From contig NC_079878.1 of assembly GCF_029227915.1 (NCBI RefSeq), forward strand, positions 33,817,501 through 33,881,500: 64,000 nt of DNA, given 5' to 3'. The notes below the pieces were generated by a model. That model was not told the origin of the DNA. It worked only from the letters and a program-made list of their open reading frames with translations, and searched no databases. Positions 13,022 to 25,051 of this stretch are shown piece after piece. A program made the position numbers and the translations under genes. Each line of letters opens with the position of its first letter. Within the stretch, counting starts at the first letter, position 1. The DNA is from Hydractinia symbiolongicarpus. Lineage: Eukaryota > Cnidaria > Hydrozoa > Anthoathecata > Hydractiniidae.

Positions 13022-13394
13022 CATGTTGTTACGAATATGTGACCTAACCGGTGTAACTCAAACGGACTGACACCGTTAGAAAGTCAATGAAATGTAGTTT
13101 TTGAAACTGTCGCTATTTCTTCAGTTCGCGATAACGGCTAGGATTGGTCCCACAGTAAATAATGACTTATAAATCTAAATTTTTAAATGAAGCGCTAACA
13201 CAGCGCCCAGTGTAATCCCTGAGTTCCGGCAATCATGTCAAATAAAGAAGAATGTTATTTCTTTGAGTCCAATTTTCTCATTTATCACATTTATCAGGTC
13301 ACAGTCCAAAGTTAGTTCATTTAAGTCCCACAGTCAATAGTTTCATTGTTTAAAGCGGTACAACCTAGTAATCTCAGAAAAATATCGCTAAATA
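13022..13394 (+). repeat. Mosaic monomer with segments of three classes
   Basis: It begins as the CAGTTCGCG variant (AATAATGACTTATAAATC), becomes B-like from TCTAAATTTTTAAATGAAGC through GTAATCCCTGAG, has the unusual TTCTTTGAGTCC, and then finishes as A class with AATAGTTTCATTGTTTAAAG and TACAACCTAGTAATCTC. Its length is 373 bp. At least two exchange points fall within one unit. Confidence 0.78.
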
Positions 13395-14140
13395 TATCTC
13401 GGTACAAATATGTGACCCAACCGTTGTAACTCAAACGGACTGACACCGTGAGAAAGTCAATGAAATGTAGTTTTTGAAACTGTCGCTATTTGTTCAGCGA
13501 GCGATAACGGCTAGGATTGGTCCCACAGTAAAAAATGACTGATAAATCTAAATTTTTAAATGAAGCGCTAACACAGCGCCCAGTGTAATCCTTGAGTTCC
13601 GGCAATCATGTCAAATAAAGAAGAATGTTATTTCTTGGAGTCCAATTTTCTCATTTATCACATTTATCAGGTCACAGTCCAAAGTTAGTTCATTTAAGTC
13701 CCACAGTCAATCGTTTCACTGTTAAAAGCGATGCAACCTAGTAATATCAGGCAAATATCGCTACCCACATGTTGGTACGAATATGTGTCCCAAACGTTGT
13801 AACTCAAACGGACTGACACTGTTAGAAAGTCAATGAATTGTAGTTTTTGAAACTGTCGCTATTTCTTCAGCGGGCGATAACGGCTAGGATTGGTCCCACA
13901 GTAAAAAATGTCTGATAAATCTAAATTTTTAAATGAAGCGCTAACACAGCGCCCAGTGTAATCCCTGAGTTCCGGCAATCATGTCAAATAAAGAAGATTG
14001 TTATTTCTTGGAGTCCAATTTTCTCATTTATCACATTTATCAGGTCACAGTCCAAAGTTAGTTCAATTAAGTCCCACAGTCAATCGTTTCACTGTTAAAA
14101 GCGATGCAACCTAGTAATATCAGGCAAATATCGCTACCCA

Positions 14141-14276
14141 CATGTTGGTACGAATATGTGTCCCAAACGTTGTAACTCAAACGAATTGACACCGTTATTT
14201 CAATTAAGTCCCACAGTCAATAGTTTCATTGTTTAAAGCGGTACAACCTAGTAATCTCAGAAAAATATCGCTAATA
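14141..14276 (+). repeat. Truncated A monomer (136 bp) with a ~234 bp internal deletion
   Basis: The monomer runs normally to GAATTGACACCGTTA and then continues TTTCAATTAAGTCCCACAG, skipping everything between the first third and the AAGTCCCACAG segment. The junction lies at 14194-14197 on GTTA, which occurs at both parent sites (ACCGTTAGAAAG and AAAGTTAGTTCAA), a 4 bp microhomology. A further single base is missing in CGCTAATATATCTC. Register resumes at anchor 14283. Confidence 0.9.
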
Positions 14277-15764
14277 TATCTCGGTACAAATATGTGACCC
14301 AACCGTTGTAACTCAAACGGACTGACACCGTGAGAAAGTCAATGAAATGTAGTTTTTGAAACTGTCGCTATTTGTTCAGCGAGCGATAACGGCTAGGATT
14401 GGTCCCACAGTAAAAAATGACTGATAAATCTAAATTTTTAAATGAAGCGCTAACACAGCGCCCAGTGTAATCCTTGAGTTCCGGCAATCATGTCAAATAA
14501 AGAAGAATGTTATATCTTGGAGTCCAATTTTCTCATTTATCACATTTATTAGGTCACAGTCCAAAGTTAGTTCAATTAAGTCCCACAGTGAATCGTTTCA
14601 CTGTTAAAAGCGATGCAACCTAGTAATATCAGGCAAATATCGCTACCCACATGTTGGTACGAATATGTGTCCCAAACGTTGTAACTCAAACGGACTGACA
14701 CCGTTAGAAAGTCAATGAATTGTAGTTTTTGAAACTGTCGCTATTTCTTCAGCGGGCGATAACGGATAGGATTGGTCCCACAGTAAAGAATGATTTATTT
14801 ATCTAAATTTTTAAATGAAGCGCTACCACAGCTCCCAGTGTAATCGCTGAGTTCCGGCAATCACGTGAAATTAAGAAGAATGTTTTTTTTGAGTCCAATT
14901 GTCTCATTTATCACACTTATCAGGTCACAGTCCAAAGTTAGTTCAATTAAGTCCCACAGTCAATAGTTTCATTGTTTAAAGCGGTACAACCTAGTAATCT
15001 CAGAAAAATATCGCTAAATATATCTCGGTACGAATATGTGACCCAACCGTTGTAACTCAAACGGACTGACACCGTGAGAAAGTCAATGAAATGTAGTTTT
15101 TGAAACTGTCGCTATTTGTTCAGCGAGCGATAACGGCTAGGATTGGTCCCACAGTAAAAAATGACTGATAAATCTAAATTTTTAAATGAAGCGCTAACAC
15201 AGCGCCCAGTGTAATCCTTGAGTTCCGGCAATCATGTCAAATAAAGAAGAATGTTATATCTTGGAGTCCAATTTTCTCATTTATCACATTTATTAGGTCA
15301 CAGTCCAAAGTTAGTTCAATTAAGTCCCACAGTGAATCGTTTCACTGTTAAAAGCGATGCAACCTAGTAATATCAGGCAAATATCGCTACACACATGTTG
15401 GTACGAATATGTGTCCCAAACGTTGTAACTCAAACGGACTGACACCGTTAGAAAGTCAATGAATTGTAGTTTTTGAAACTGTCGCTATTTCTTCAGCGGG
15501 CGATAACGGATAGGATTGGTCCCACAGTAAAGAATGATTTATTTATCTAAATTTTTAAATGAAGCGCTACCACAGCTCCCAGTGTAATCGCTGAGTTCCG
15601 GCAATCACGTCAAATTAAGAAGAATGTTTTTTTTGAGTCCAATTGTCTCATTTATCACACTTATCAGGTCACAGTCCAAAGTTAGTTCAATTAAGTCCCA
15701 CAGTCAATAGTTTCATTGTTTAAAGCGGTACAACCTAGTAATCTCAGAAAAATATCGCTAAATA
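14277..15764 (+). repeat. B-A dimer duplication, 744 bp
   Basis: The B monomers at 14283 and 15027 share the private variant ATGTTATATCTTGG (near 14508 and 15252), where other B copies read ATGTTATTTCTTGG. Each is followed by an A monomer (14656 and 15400) with CCACAGCTCCCAG. The dimer copies lie 744 bp apart. Confidence 0.85.
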
Positions 15765-16508
15765 TATCTCGGTACGAATATGTGACCCAACCGTTGTAAC
15801 TCAAACGGACTGACACCGTGAAAAAGTCAATGAAATGTAGTTTTTGAAACTGTGGCTATTTGTTCAGCGAGCGATAACGGCTAGGATTGGTCCCACAGTA
15901 AAAAATGACTGATAAATCTAAATTTTTAAATGAAGCGCTAACACAGCGCCCAGTGTAATCCCTGAGTTCCGGCAATCATGTCAAATAAAGAAGAATGTTA
16001 TTTCTTGGAGTCCAATTTTCTCATTTATCACATTTATCAGGTCACAGTCCAAAGTTAGTTCAATTAAGTCCCACAGTCAATCGTTTCACTGTTAAAAGCG
16101 ATGCAACCTAGTAATATCAGGCAAATATCGCTACCCACATGTTGGTACGAATATGTGTCCCAAACGTTGTAACTCAAACGAATTGACACCGTTAGAAAGT
16201 CAATGAATTGTAGTTTTTGAAACTGTCGCTATTTCTTCAGCGGGCGATAACGGATAGGATTGGTCCCACAGTAAAGAATGATTTATTTATCTAAATTTTT
16301 AAATGAAGCGCTACCACAGCGCCCAGTGTAATCGCTGAGTTCCGGCAATCACGTCAAAATAAGAAGAATGTTTTTTTTGAGTCCAATTGTCTCATTTATC
16401 ACACTTATCAGGTCACAGTCCAAAGTTAGTTCAAATAAGTCCCACAGTCAATAGTTTCATTGTTTAAAGCGGTACAACCTAGTAATCTCAGAAAAATATC
16501 GCTAAATA

Positions 16509-17253
16509 TATCTCGGTACGAATATGTGACACAACCGTTGTAACTCAAACGGACTGACACCGTGAGAAAGTCAATGAAATGTAGTTTTTGAAACTGTCGC
16601 TATTTGTTCAGCGCGCGATGAGGGCTAGGATGGGTCCCACAGTAAAAAATGAATTATTAATCTAAGTTTTTAAATGAAGCGCTAACACAGCGCCCAGTGT
16701 AATCCTTGAGTTCCGGCAATCATGTCAAATAAGGAAGAATGTTATTACTTGGAATCCAATTTTCTCATTTATCACATTTATCAGGTCACAGTCCAAAGTT
16801 AGTTCATTTAAGTCTCACAGTCAATCGTTTCACTGTTAAAGCGATGCAACCTAGTAATATCAGGCAAATATCGCTACACACATGTTGGTACGAATATGTG
16901 TCCCAAACGTTGTTACTCAAACGAATTGACACCGTTAGAAAGTCAATGAAATGTAGTTTTTGAAACTGTCGCTATTTCTTCAGTTCGCGGTAACGGCTAG
17001 GATTGGTCCCACAATAAATAATGACTTATAAATCTGAATGTTTAAATAAAGCGCTACCACAGCGCCCACTGTATTCGCTGAGTTCCGGCAATGTTGTCAA
17101 ATTAAGAAGAATGTGATTTCTTGGAGTCCAGTTTTCTCATTTATCACATTTATCAGGTCACAGTCCAAAGTTAGTTCAATTAAGTCCCACAGTGAATCGT
17201 TTCACTGTTAAAAGCGATGCAACCTAGTAATATCAGGCAAATATCGCTACCCA
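16509..17253 (+). repeat. Diverged boundary monomers between the A/B and C domains
   Basis: The monomer at 16515 carries many changes not seen elsewhere nearby: GCGCGCGATGAGGGCTAGG, GATGGGTCCCAC, GAATTATTAATCTAAG, AATAAGGAAG, and one A missing in CTGTTAAAGCG, for a length of 372 bp. The next one, at 16887, is a CAGTTCGCGG variant with CCACAATAAATAATG. After it the array switches to C-type monomers. Diverged copies where two homogenised domains meet are what unequal exchange would leave behind. Confidence 0.75.
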
Positions 17254-20200
17254 CATGTTGGTACGAATATGTGACCCAAGCGTTGCAACTCAAACGGACT
17301 GACACCGTTAGAAAGTCAATTAGATGTAGTTTTTGAAACCGTCGCTATTTCTTCAGCGCGCGATAACGGATAGGATTGGTCCCACAGTAAAAAATGACTT
17401 ATTTATCTAAATTTTTAAATGAAGCGCAACCACAGCGCCCAGTGTAATCGCTGAGTTCCGGCAATCACGTCAAGTTAAGAAGAATGTTTTTCTTGAAGTC
17501 CAATTGTCTCATTTATCACATTTATCAGGTCACGGTGCAAAGTTAGTTCATTAAAGTCCCACAGTCAATCGTTTCATTGTTAATAGCGATGCAACCTAGT
17601 AATCTCAGGAAAATATCGCTAAATACATGTTGGTACCGATATGTGACTCAACCGTTGTAACACAAACAGACTGACTACGTTAGAATGTCAATGAAATGTA
17701 GTTTTTGAAACTGTCGCTATTTCTTTAGCACGCAATAACGACTAGGATTGGTCCCACAGTAAAAAATGACTTATTAATCTAAATTTTTAAATAAAGCGCT
17801 ATCACAGCGCCCAGTGAAATCGCTGAGTTCCGGCAATCACGTCAAATTAAGAAAAATGTTTTTTCTTGGAGTCCAATTGTCTCATTTATCACATTTATCA
17901 GGTCACAGTCCAAAGTTAGTTCAATTAACTCCCACAGTCAATCGTTTCATTGTTAAAAGCGATGCAACCTATTAATATGCGAAAAATATCGCTAAATACA
18001 TGTTGGTACGAATATGTGACGCAACCGTTGTAACTGAAGCTGATTGATACCGGTAGAAAGTCAATGGAATGTGGTTTTTGAAACTGTTGCTACATCTTCA
18101 GCGCGCAATAACGGCTAAGATTGGTCCCACAGCAAAGAATGACTTACTTATTTATATTTTTAAATGAAGCGTTAACACAGCGCCTAGTGTAATCGCTGAG
18201 TTCTCGCAATCACGTCAAATTAAGAAAAATGTTATTTCTTGGAGTCCAATTGTCTCATTTATCACATTTATCAGGTCACAGTCCAAAGTTAGTTCAATTA
18301 AGTCCTACAGACAATCGTTTTATTTTTAAAAGTGATGCAACCTAGTAATATCAGAAAAATATCGCTAAATACATGTTGGTACGAATATGTGACCAAACCG
18401 TTGCACCTTAAACGGACTGACACCGTTAGAAAGTCAATGAAATGTAGTTTTTGAAACTGTCGCTATTTCTTCAGCGCCTGATAACGGATAGGATTGGTCC
18501 CAGAGTAAAGAATGATTTATTTATCTAAATTTTTATATGAAGCGCTATCACAGTGCCCAGTGTAATCGGTGAGTTCCGGCAATCACGTCAAATTAAAAAG
18601 AATGTTATTTCTTGGAGTTCAATTCTCTCATTTATAACATTTATCAGGTCACCGTCCAAAGTTTGTTCAATTAAGTCCCACAGTCAATCGTTTCATTGTT
18701 AAAAGCGATGCAACCTAGTAATATCAGAAAAATATCGCTAAATACATGTTGGTACGAATATGTGACACAACCGTTTTAACTCAAACGGACTGAGACCGTT
18801 AGAAAGTCAATGAAATGTAGTTTTGAGAACTGTCGCTATATCTTCAGCGCGCGATAACGGATAGGATTGGTCCAACAGTTAAAAATGACTTATTTATCTA
18901 AATCTTTAAATGAGGCGCTACCACAGCGCCCAGTGTAATCCCTGAGGTCCGGCAATCATGTCAAATTAAGAAGAATATTATTTCTTGGAGTCCATTTTTC
19001 TCATTTATCACATTTATCAGGTCACAGTCCAAAGTTAGTTCAATTAAGTCCCACAGTCAATCGTTTCACTGTTAAAAGCGATGCAACCTAGTAATATCAG
19101 GCAAATATCGCTACCCACATGTTGGTACGAATATGTGACCCAACCGTTGTAACTCAAACGGACTGACACCGTTAGAAAGTCAATGAAATGTAGTTTTTGA
19201 AACTGTCGCTATTTCTTCAGCAGGCGATAACGGATAGGATTGGTCCCACAGTAAAGAATGATTTATTTATCTAAATTTTTAAATGCAGCGCTACTACAGC
19301 GCCCAGTGTAATCGCTGAGTTCCGGCTATCACGTCAAATTAAGAAGAATGTTATTTCTTGGAGTTCAATTGTCTCATTTATCACATTTATCAGGTTACAG
19401 TCCAAGGTTAGTTCAATTAAGTCCCACAGTCAATCGTTTCATTGTTAAAAGCGATGCAACCTATTAATATGCGAAAAATATCGCTAAATACATGTTGGTA
19501 CGAATATGTGACGCAACCGTTGCAACTCAAACGGACTGACACCGTTAGAAAGTCAATTAGATGTAGTTTTTGAAACCGTCGCTATTTCTTCAGCGCGCGA
19601 TAACGGATAGGATTGGTCCCACAGTAAAAAATGACTTATTTATCTAAATTTTTAAATGAAGCGCAACCACAGCGCCCAGTGTAATCGCTGAGTTCCGGCA
19701 ATCACGTCAAGTTAAGAAGAATGTTTTTCTTGAAGTCCAATTGTCTCATTTATCACATTTATCAGGTCACGGTGCAAAGTTAGTTCATTAAAGTCCCACA
19801 GTCAATCGTTTCATTGTTAAAAGCGATGCAACCTAGTAATCTCAGGAAAATATCGCTAAATACATGTTGGTACCGATATGTGACTCAACCGTTGTAACAC
19901 AAACAGACTGACTACGTTAGAATGTCAATGAAATGTAGTTTTTGAAACTGTCGCTATTTCTTTAGCACGCAATAACGACTAGGATTGGTCCCACAGTAAA
20001 AAATGACTTATTAATCTAAATTTTTAAATAAAGCGCTATCACAGCGCCCAGTGAAATCGCTGAGTTCCGGCAATCACGTCAAATTAAGAAAAATGTTTTT
20101 TCTTGGAGTCCAATTGTCTCATTTATCACATTTATCAGGTCACAGTCCAAAGTTAGTTCAATTAACTCCCACAGTCAATCGTTTCATTGTTAAAAGCGAT

Positions 20201-21727
20201 GCAACCTATTAATATGCGAAAAATATCGCTAAATACATGTTGGTACGAATATGTGACGCAACCGTTGTAACTGAAGCTGATTGATACCGGTAGAAAGTCA
20301 ATGGAATGTGGTTTTTGAAACTGTTGCTACATCTTCAGCGCGCAATAACGGCTAAGATTGGTCCCACAGCAAAGAATGACTTACTTATTTATATTTTTAA
20401 ATGAAGCGTTAACACAGCGCCTAGTGTAATCGCTGAGTTCTCGCAATCACGTCAAATTAAGAAAAATGTTATTTCTTGGAGTCCAATTGTCTCATTTATC
20501 ACATTTATCAGGTCACAGTCCAAAGTTAGTTCAATTAAGTCCTACAGACAATCGTTTTATTTTTAAAAGTGATGCAACCTAGTAATATCAGAAAAATATC
20601 GCTAAATACATGTTGGTACGAATATGTGACCAAACCGTTGCACCTTAAACGGACTGACACCGTTAGAAAGTCAATGAAATGTAGTTTTTGAAACTGTCGC
20701 TATTTCTTCAGCGCCTGATAACGGATAGGATTGGTCCCAGAGTAAAGAATGATTTATTTATCTAAATTTTTATATGAAGCGCTATCACAGTGCCCAGTGT
20801 AATCGGTGAGTTCCGGCAATCACGTCAAATTAAAAAGAATGTTATTTCTTGGAGTTCAATTCTCTCATTTATAACATTTATCAGGTCACCGTCCAAAGTT
20901 TGTTCAATTAAGTCCCACAGTCAATCGTTTCATTGTTAAAAGCGATGCAACCTAGTAATATCAGAAAAATATCGCTAAATACATGTTGGTACGAATATGT
21001 GGCACAACCGTTTTAACTCAAACGGACTGAGACCGTTAGAAAGTCAATGAAATGTAGTTTTGAGAACTGTCGCTATATCTTCAGCGCGCGATAACGGATA
21101 GGATTGGTCCAACAGTTAAAAATGACTTATTTATCTAAATCTTTAAATGAGGCGCTACCACAGCGCCCAGTGTAATCCCTGAGGTCCGGCAATCATGTCA
21201 AATTAAGAAGAATATTATTTCTTGGAGTCCATTTTTCTCATTTATCACATTTATCAGGTCACAGTCCAAAGTTAGTTCAATTAAGTCCCACAGTCGATCG
21301 TTTCACTGTTAAAAGCGATGCAACCTAGTAATATCAGGCAAATATCGCTACCCACATGTTGGTACGAATATGTGACCCAACCGTTGTAACTCAAACGGAC
21401 TGACACCGTTAGAAAGTCAATGAAATGTAGTTTTTGAAACTGTCGCTATTTCTTCAGCAGGCGATAACGGATAGGATTGGTCCCACAGTAAAGAATGATT
21501 TATTTATCTAAATTTTTAAATGCAGCGCTACTACAGCGCCCAGTGTAATCGCTGAGTTCCGGCTATCACGTCAAATTAAGAAGAATGTTATTTCTTGGAG
21601 TTCAATTGTCTCATTTATCACATTTATCAGGTTACAGTCCAAGGTTAGTTCAATTAAGTCCCACAGTCAATCGTTTCATTGTTAAAAGCGATGCAACCTA
21701 TTAATATGCGAAAAATATCGCTAAATA
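17254..21727 (+). repeat. C-domain hexamer higher-order repeat, 2,237 bp, two full copies
   Basis: Anchors 17260, 17632, 18005, 18378, 18751 and 19124 and then 19497, 19869, 20242, 20615, 20988 and 21361 give identical spacings (372 then five of 373). The six monomers are distinct: (1) GTCAATTAGATGTAG and GAAGCGCAACCAC; (2) GACTACGTTAGAATG with TTTAGCACGCAATAACGAC; (3) CTGAAGCTGATTGATACCGG; (4) GCACCTTAAACGG with CAGCGCCTGATAACGG; (5) CAACCGTTTTAAC with CTGAGACCG and GAGGTCCGG; (6) CAGCAGGCGATAACGG with TGCAGCGCTACTAC. By eye the two copies differ at only a few bases, such as near 17275-17281, 17583, 21002 and 21296. Confidence 0.95.
19450..19485. other. Dyad 3, AGCGAT-24-ATCGCT (representative copy)
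   Basis: AGCGAT and ATCGCT are exact inverted repeats flanking CAACCTA at the end of the monomer, with a 24-base spacer. Most monomers keep it. A-class tails (AGCGGTACAACC) break the left arm, and copies with AGTGATGCAACC break one pair. Confidence 0.8.
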
Positions 21728-22068
21728 CATGTTGGTACGAATATGTGACGCAACCGTTGTAACTGAAGCTGATTGATACCGGTAGAAAGTCATTGGAATG
21801 TGGTTTTTGAAACTTTTGCTACATCTTCAGCGCGCAATAACGGCTAAGATTGGTCCCACAGCAAAGAATGACTTACTTATTTATATTTTTAAATGAAGCG
21901 CTAACACAGCGCCTAGTGTAATCGCTGAGTTCCCGTTGGAGTCCAATTGTCTCATTTATCACATTTATCAGGTCACAGTCCAAAGTTAGTTCAATTAAGT
22001 CCTACAGTCAATCGTTTTATTTTTAAAAGTGATGCAACCTAGTAATATCAGAAAGATATCGCTAAATA
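21728..22068 (+). repeat. C type 3 monomer with a 32 bp deletion
   Basis: The sequence goes from CGCTGAGTTCCCG straight to TTGGAGTCCAATTG at 21935/21936. The full form has 32 bases here (CAATCACGTC through ATTTC), so the monomer is 341 bp. The equivalent monomers at 18005 and 20242 are intact. Confidence 0.9.
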
Positions 22069-23188
22069 CATGTTGGTACGAATATGTGACCAAACCGTTG
22101 TACCTTAAACGGACTGACACCGTTAGAAAGTCAATGAAATGTAGTTTTTGAAACTGTCGCTATTTCTTCAGCGCCTGATAACGGATAGGATTGGTCCCAG
22201 AGTAAAGAATGATTTATTTATCTAAATTTTTATATGAAGCGCTATCACAGTGCCCAGTGTAATCGGTGAGTTCCGGCAATCACGTCAAATTAAAAAGAAT
22301 GTTATTTCTTGGAGTTCAATTCTCTCATTTATAACATTTATCAGGTCACCGTCCAAAGTTAGTTCAATTAAGTCCCACAGTCAATCGTTTCATTGTTAAA
22401 AGCGATGCAACCTAGTAATATCAGAAAAATATCGCTAAATACATGTTGGTGCAAATAATTAGACCCAACCGTTGTAACACAAACAGACTGACTACGTTAG
22501 AATGTCAATGAAATGTAGTTTTGAAAACTGTCGCTATGTCTTCAGCGCGCGATAACGGATAAGATTGGTCCAACAGTTAAAAATGACTTATTTATCTAAA
22601 TCTTTAAATGAGGCGCTACCACAGCGCCCAGTGTAATCCCTGAGGTCCGGCAATCATGTCAAATTAAGAAGAATATTATTTCTTGGAGTCCATTTTTCTC
22701 ATTTATCACATTTATCAGGTCACAGTCCAAAGTTAGTTCAATTAAGTCCCACAGTCAATCGTTTCACTGTTAAAAGCGATGCAACCTAGTAACATCAGGC
22801 AAATATCGCTACCCACATGTTGGTACGAATATGTGACCCAACCGTTGTAACTCAAACGGACTGACACCGTTAGAAAGTCAATGAAATGTAGTTTTTGAAA
22901 CTGTCGCTATTTCTTCAGCAGGCGATAACGGATAGGATTGGTCCCACAGTAAAGAATCACTTATTTATCTAAATTTTTAAATGCAGCGCTACTACAGCGC
23001 CCAGTGTAATCGCTGAGTTCCGGCAATCACGTCAAATTAAGAAGAATGTTATTTCTTGGAGTTCAATTGTCTCATTTATCACATTTATCAGGTTACAGTC
23101 CAAGGTTAGTTCAATTAAGTCCCACAGTCAGTCGTTTCATCGTTTAAAGCGATGCAACCTAGTAATATCAGAAAATTATCGCTAAATA
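21728..23188 (+). repeat. Partial third copy of the C hexamer, rearranged
   Basis: After 21728 the order is type 3 (anchor 21734, shortened), type 4 (22075), a type 5 variant that begins GGTGCAAATAATTAGACCC (22448, 374 bp) and type 6 (22822). Types 1 and 2 are absent. The type 5 start borrows the CACAAACAGACTGACTACG segment of type 2, so it is a chimera. The type 6 copy ends with a private CAGTCAGTCGTTTCATCG, which reappears near 29843 and 31332. Confidence 0.82.
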
Positions 23189-23561
23189 CATGTTTGTACG
23201 AATATTTGACCCAACCGGTGCAACTCAAACGGACTGACACCGTTAGAAAGTCAATGAAATGTAGTTTTTGAAACTGTCGCTATTTCTTCAGCGCGCGATA
23301 AAGGCTAGGATTGGTCCCACAGCAAAAAATGACTTATAAATCTAAATTTTTAAATGAAGCGCTACCACAGCGCCCAGTGTAATCCCTGAGTTCCGCCAAT
23401 CATGTCAAATAAAAAAGAATGTTATTTCTTGGAGTCCAATTTTCTCATTTATCAAACTTATCAGGTCACAGTCCAAAGTTAGTTCAATTAAGTCCCACAG
23501 TCAATAGTTTCATTGTTTAAAGCGGTAAAACCTAGTAATCTCAGAAAAATATCGCTAAATA
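23189..23561 (+). repeat. Chimeric monomer, C body switching to A tail
   Basis: It starts CATGTTTGTACGAATATTTGAC and carries CAGCGCGCGATAAAGG as a C-type relative (compare 31401), then switches near 23444 to A-class sequence: TTTATCAAACTTATCAGG, AATAGTTTCATTGTTTAAAG and ATCTCAG. It forms the left border of the A/B island. Confidence 0.82.
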
Positions 23562-25051
23562 TATCTCGGTACAAATATGTGACCCAACCGTTGTAACTCA
23601 AACGGACTGACTCCGTGAGAAAGTCAATGAAATGTAGTTTTTGAAACTGTCGCTATTTGTTCAGCGAGCGATAACGGCTAGGATTGGTCCCACAGTAAAA
23701 AATGACTGATAAATCTAAATTTTTAAATGAAGCGCTAACACAGCGCCCAGTGTAATCCTTGAGTTCCGGCAATCATGTCAAATAAAGAAGAATGTTATTT
23801 CTTGGAGTCCAATTTTCTCATTTATCACATTTATTAGGTCACAGTCCAAAGTTAGATCAATTAAGTCCCACAGTGAATCGTTTCACTGTTAAAAGCGATG
23901 CAACCTAGTAATATCAGGCAAATATCGCTACCCACATGTTGGTACGAATATGTGTCCCAAACGTTGTAACTCAAACGGACTGACACCGTTAGAAAGTCAA
24001 TGAATTGTAGTTTTTGAAACTGTCGCTATTTCTTCAGCGGGCGATAACGGATAGGATAGGTCCCACAGTAAAGAATGATTTATTTATCTAAATTTTTAAA
24101 TGAAGCGCTACCACAGCTCCCAGTGTAATCGCTGAGTTCCGGCAATCACGTCAAATTAAGAAGAATGTTTTTTTTGAGTCCAATTGTCTCATTTATCACA
24201 CTTATCAGGTCACAGTCCAAAGTTAGTTCAATTAAGTCCCACAGTCAATAGTTTCATTGTTTAAAGCGGTACAACCTAGTAATCTCAGAAAAATATCGCT
24301 AAATATATCTCGGCACGAATATGTGACCCAACCGTTGTAACTCAAACGGACTGACACCGTGAAAAAGTCAATGAAATGTAGTTTTTGAAACTGTGGCTAT
24401 TTGTTCAGCGAACGATAACGGCTAGGATTGGTCCCACAGTAAAAAATGACTGATAAATCTAAATTTTTAAATGAAGCGCTAACACAGCGCCCAGTGTAAT
24501 CCCTGAGTTCCGGCAATCATGTCAAATAAAGAAGAATGTTATTTCTTGGAGTCCAATTTTCTCATTTATCACATTTATCAGGTCACAGTCCAAAGTTAGT
24601 TCAATTAAGTCCCACAGTCAATCGTCTCACTGTTAAAAGCGATGCAACCTAGTAATATCAGGCAAATATCGCTACCCACATGTTGGTACGAATATGTGTC
24701 CCAAACGTTGTAACTCAAACGAATTGACACCGTTAGAAAGTCAATGAATTGTAGTTTTTGAAACTGTCGCTATTTCTTCAGTTCGCGATAACGGCTAGGA
24801 TTGGTCCCACAATAAATAATGACTTATAAATCTGAATGTTTAAATAAAGCGCTACCACAGCGCCCACTGTATTCGCTGAGTTCCGGCAATCTTGTCAAAT
24901 TAAGAAGAATGTGATTTCTTGGAGTCCAGTTTTCTCATTTATCACATTTATCAGGTCACAGTCCAAAGTTAGTTCAATTAAGTCCCACAGTGAATCGTTT
25001 CACTGTTAAAAGCGATGCAACCTAGTAATATCAGGCAAATATCGCTACCCA
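23562..25051 (+). repeat. A/B island embedded in the C domain
   Basis: Four monomers (anchors 23568, 23941, 24312 and 24685) are B, A, B and the CAGTTCGCG variant. They closely resemble the 14.3-17.2 kb part of the first domain. The CAGTTCGCG variant is again followed by C type 1, as at 17260. The order A, B, CAGTTCGCG variant, C type 1 and C type 2 is therefore present at 16-18 kb and at 24-25.4 kb. The right-hand part of the island is included in a 1,491 bp duplication. Confidence 0.85.

Larger units (their letters stand above)
1..17253 (+). repeat. A/B monomer domain (dimers and trimers)
   Basis: Two main monomer classes alternate. A monomers have CATGTTGGTACG at the start, a CAGCGGGCGATAACGG box, a pure T run before GAGTCC, AATAGTTTCATTGTTTAAAG near the end, and a length of 371 bp. 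B monomers start with ATATCTCGGTACG, usually carry GTGAGAAAG or GTGAAAAAG and CAGCGAGCG, end with GGCAAATATCGCTACCCA or AGATAAATATCGCTAA, and are 373 bp. Anchors: 7, 378, 751, 1122, 1495, 1866, 2237, 2610, 2981, 3352, 3725, 4096, 4467, 4840, 5213, 5584, 5957, 6328, 6701, 7074, 7447, 7818, 8191, 8562, 8935, 9308, 9681, 10052, 10423, 10796, 11167, 11540, 11911, 12284, 12655, 13028, 13401, 13774, 14147, 14283, 14656, 15027, 15400, 15771, 16144, 16515, 16887. A variant class with CAGTTCGCG and AATGACTTATAAATCTGAATG recurs at 4840, 7074, 10423, 13028 and 16887. Confidence 0.93.

Noticed and set aside
16739-16963. 74-residue open frame
   Set aside because: It spans the end of one monomer and the start of the next. 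It stays open only because one A is missing in CTGTTAAAGCG, which shifts the frame past the usual stop.
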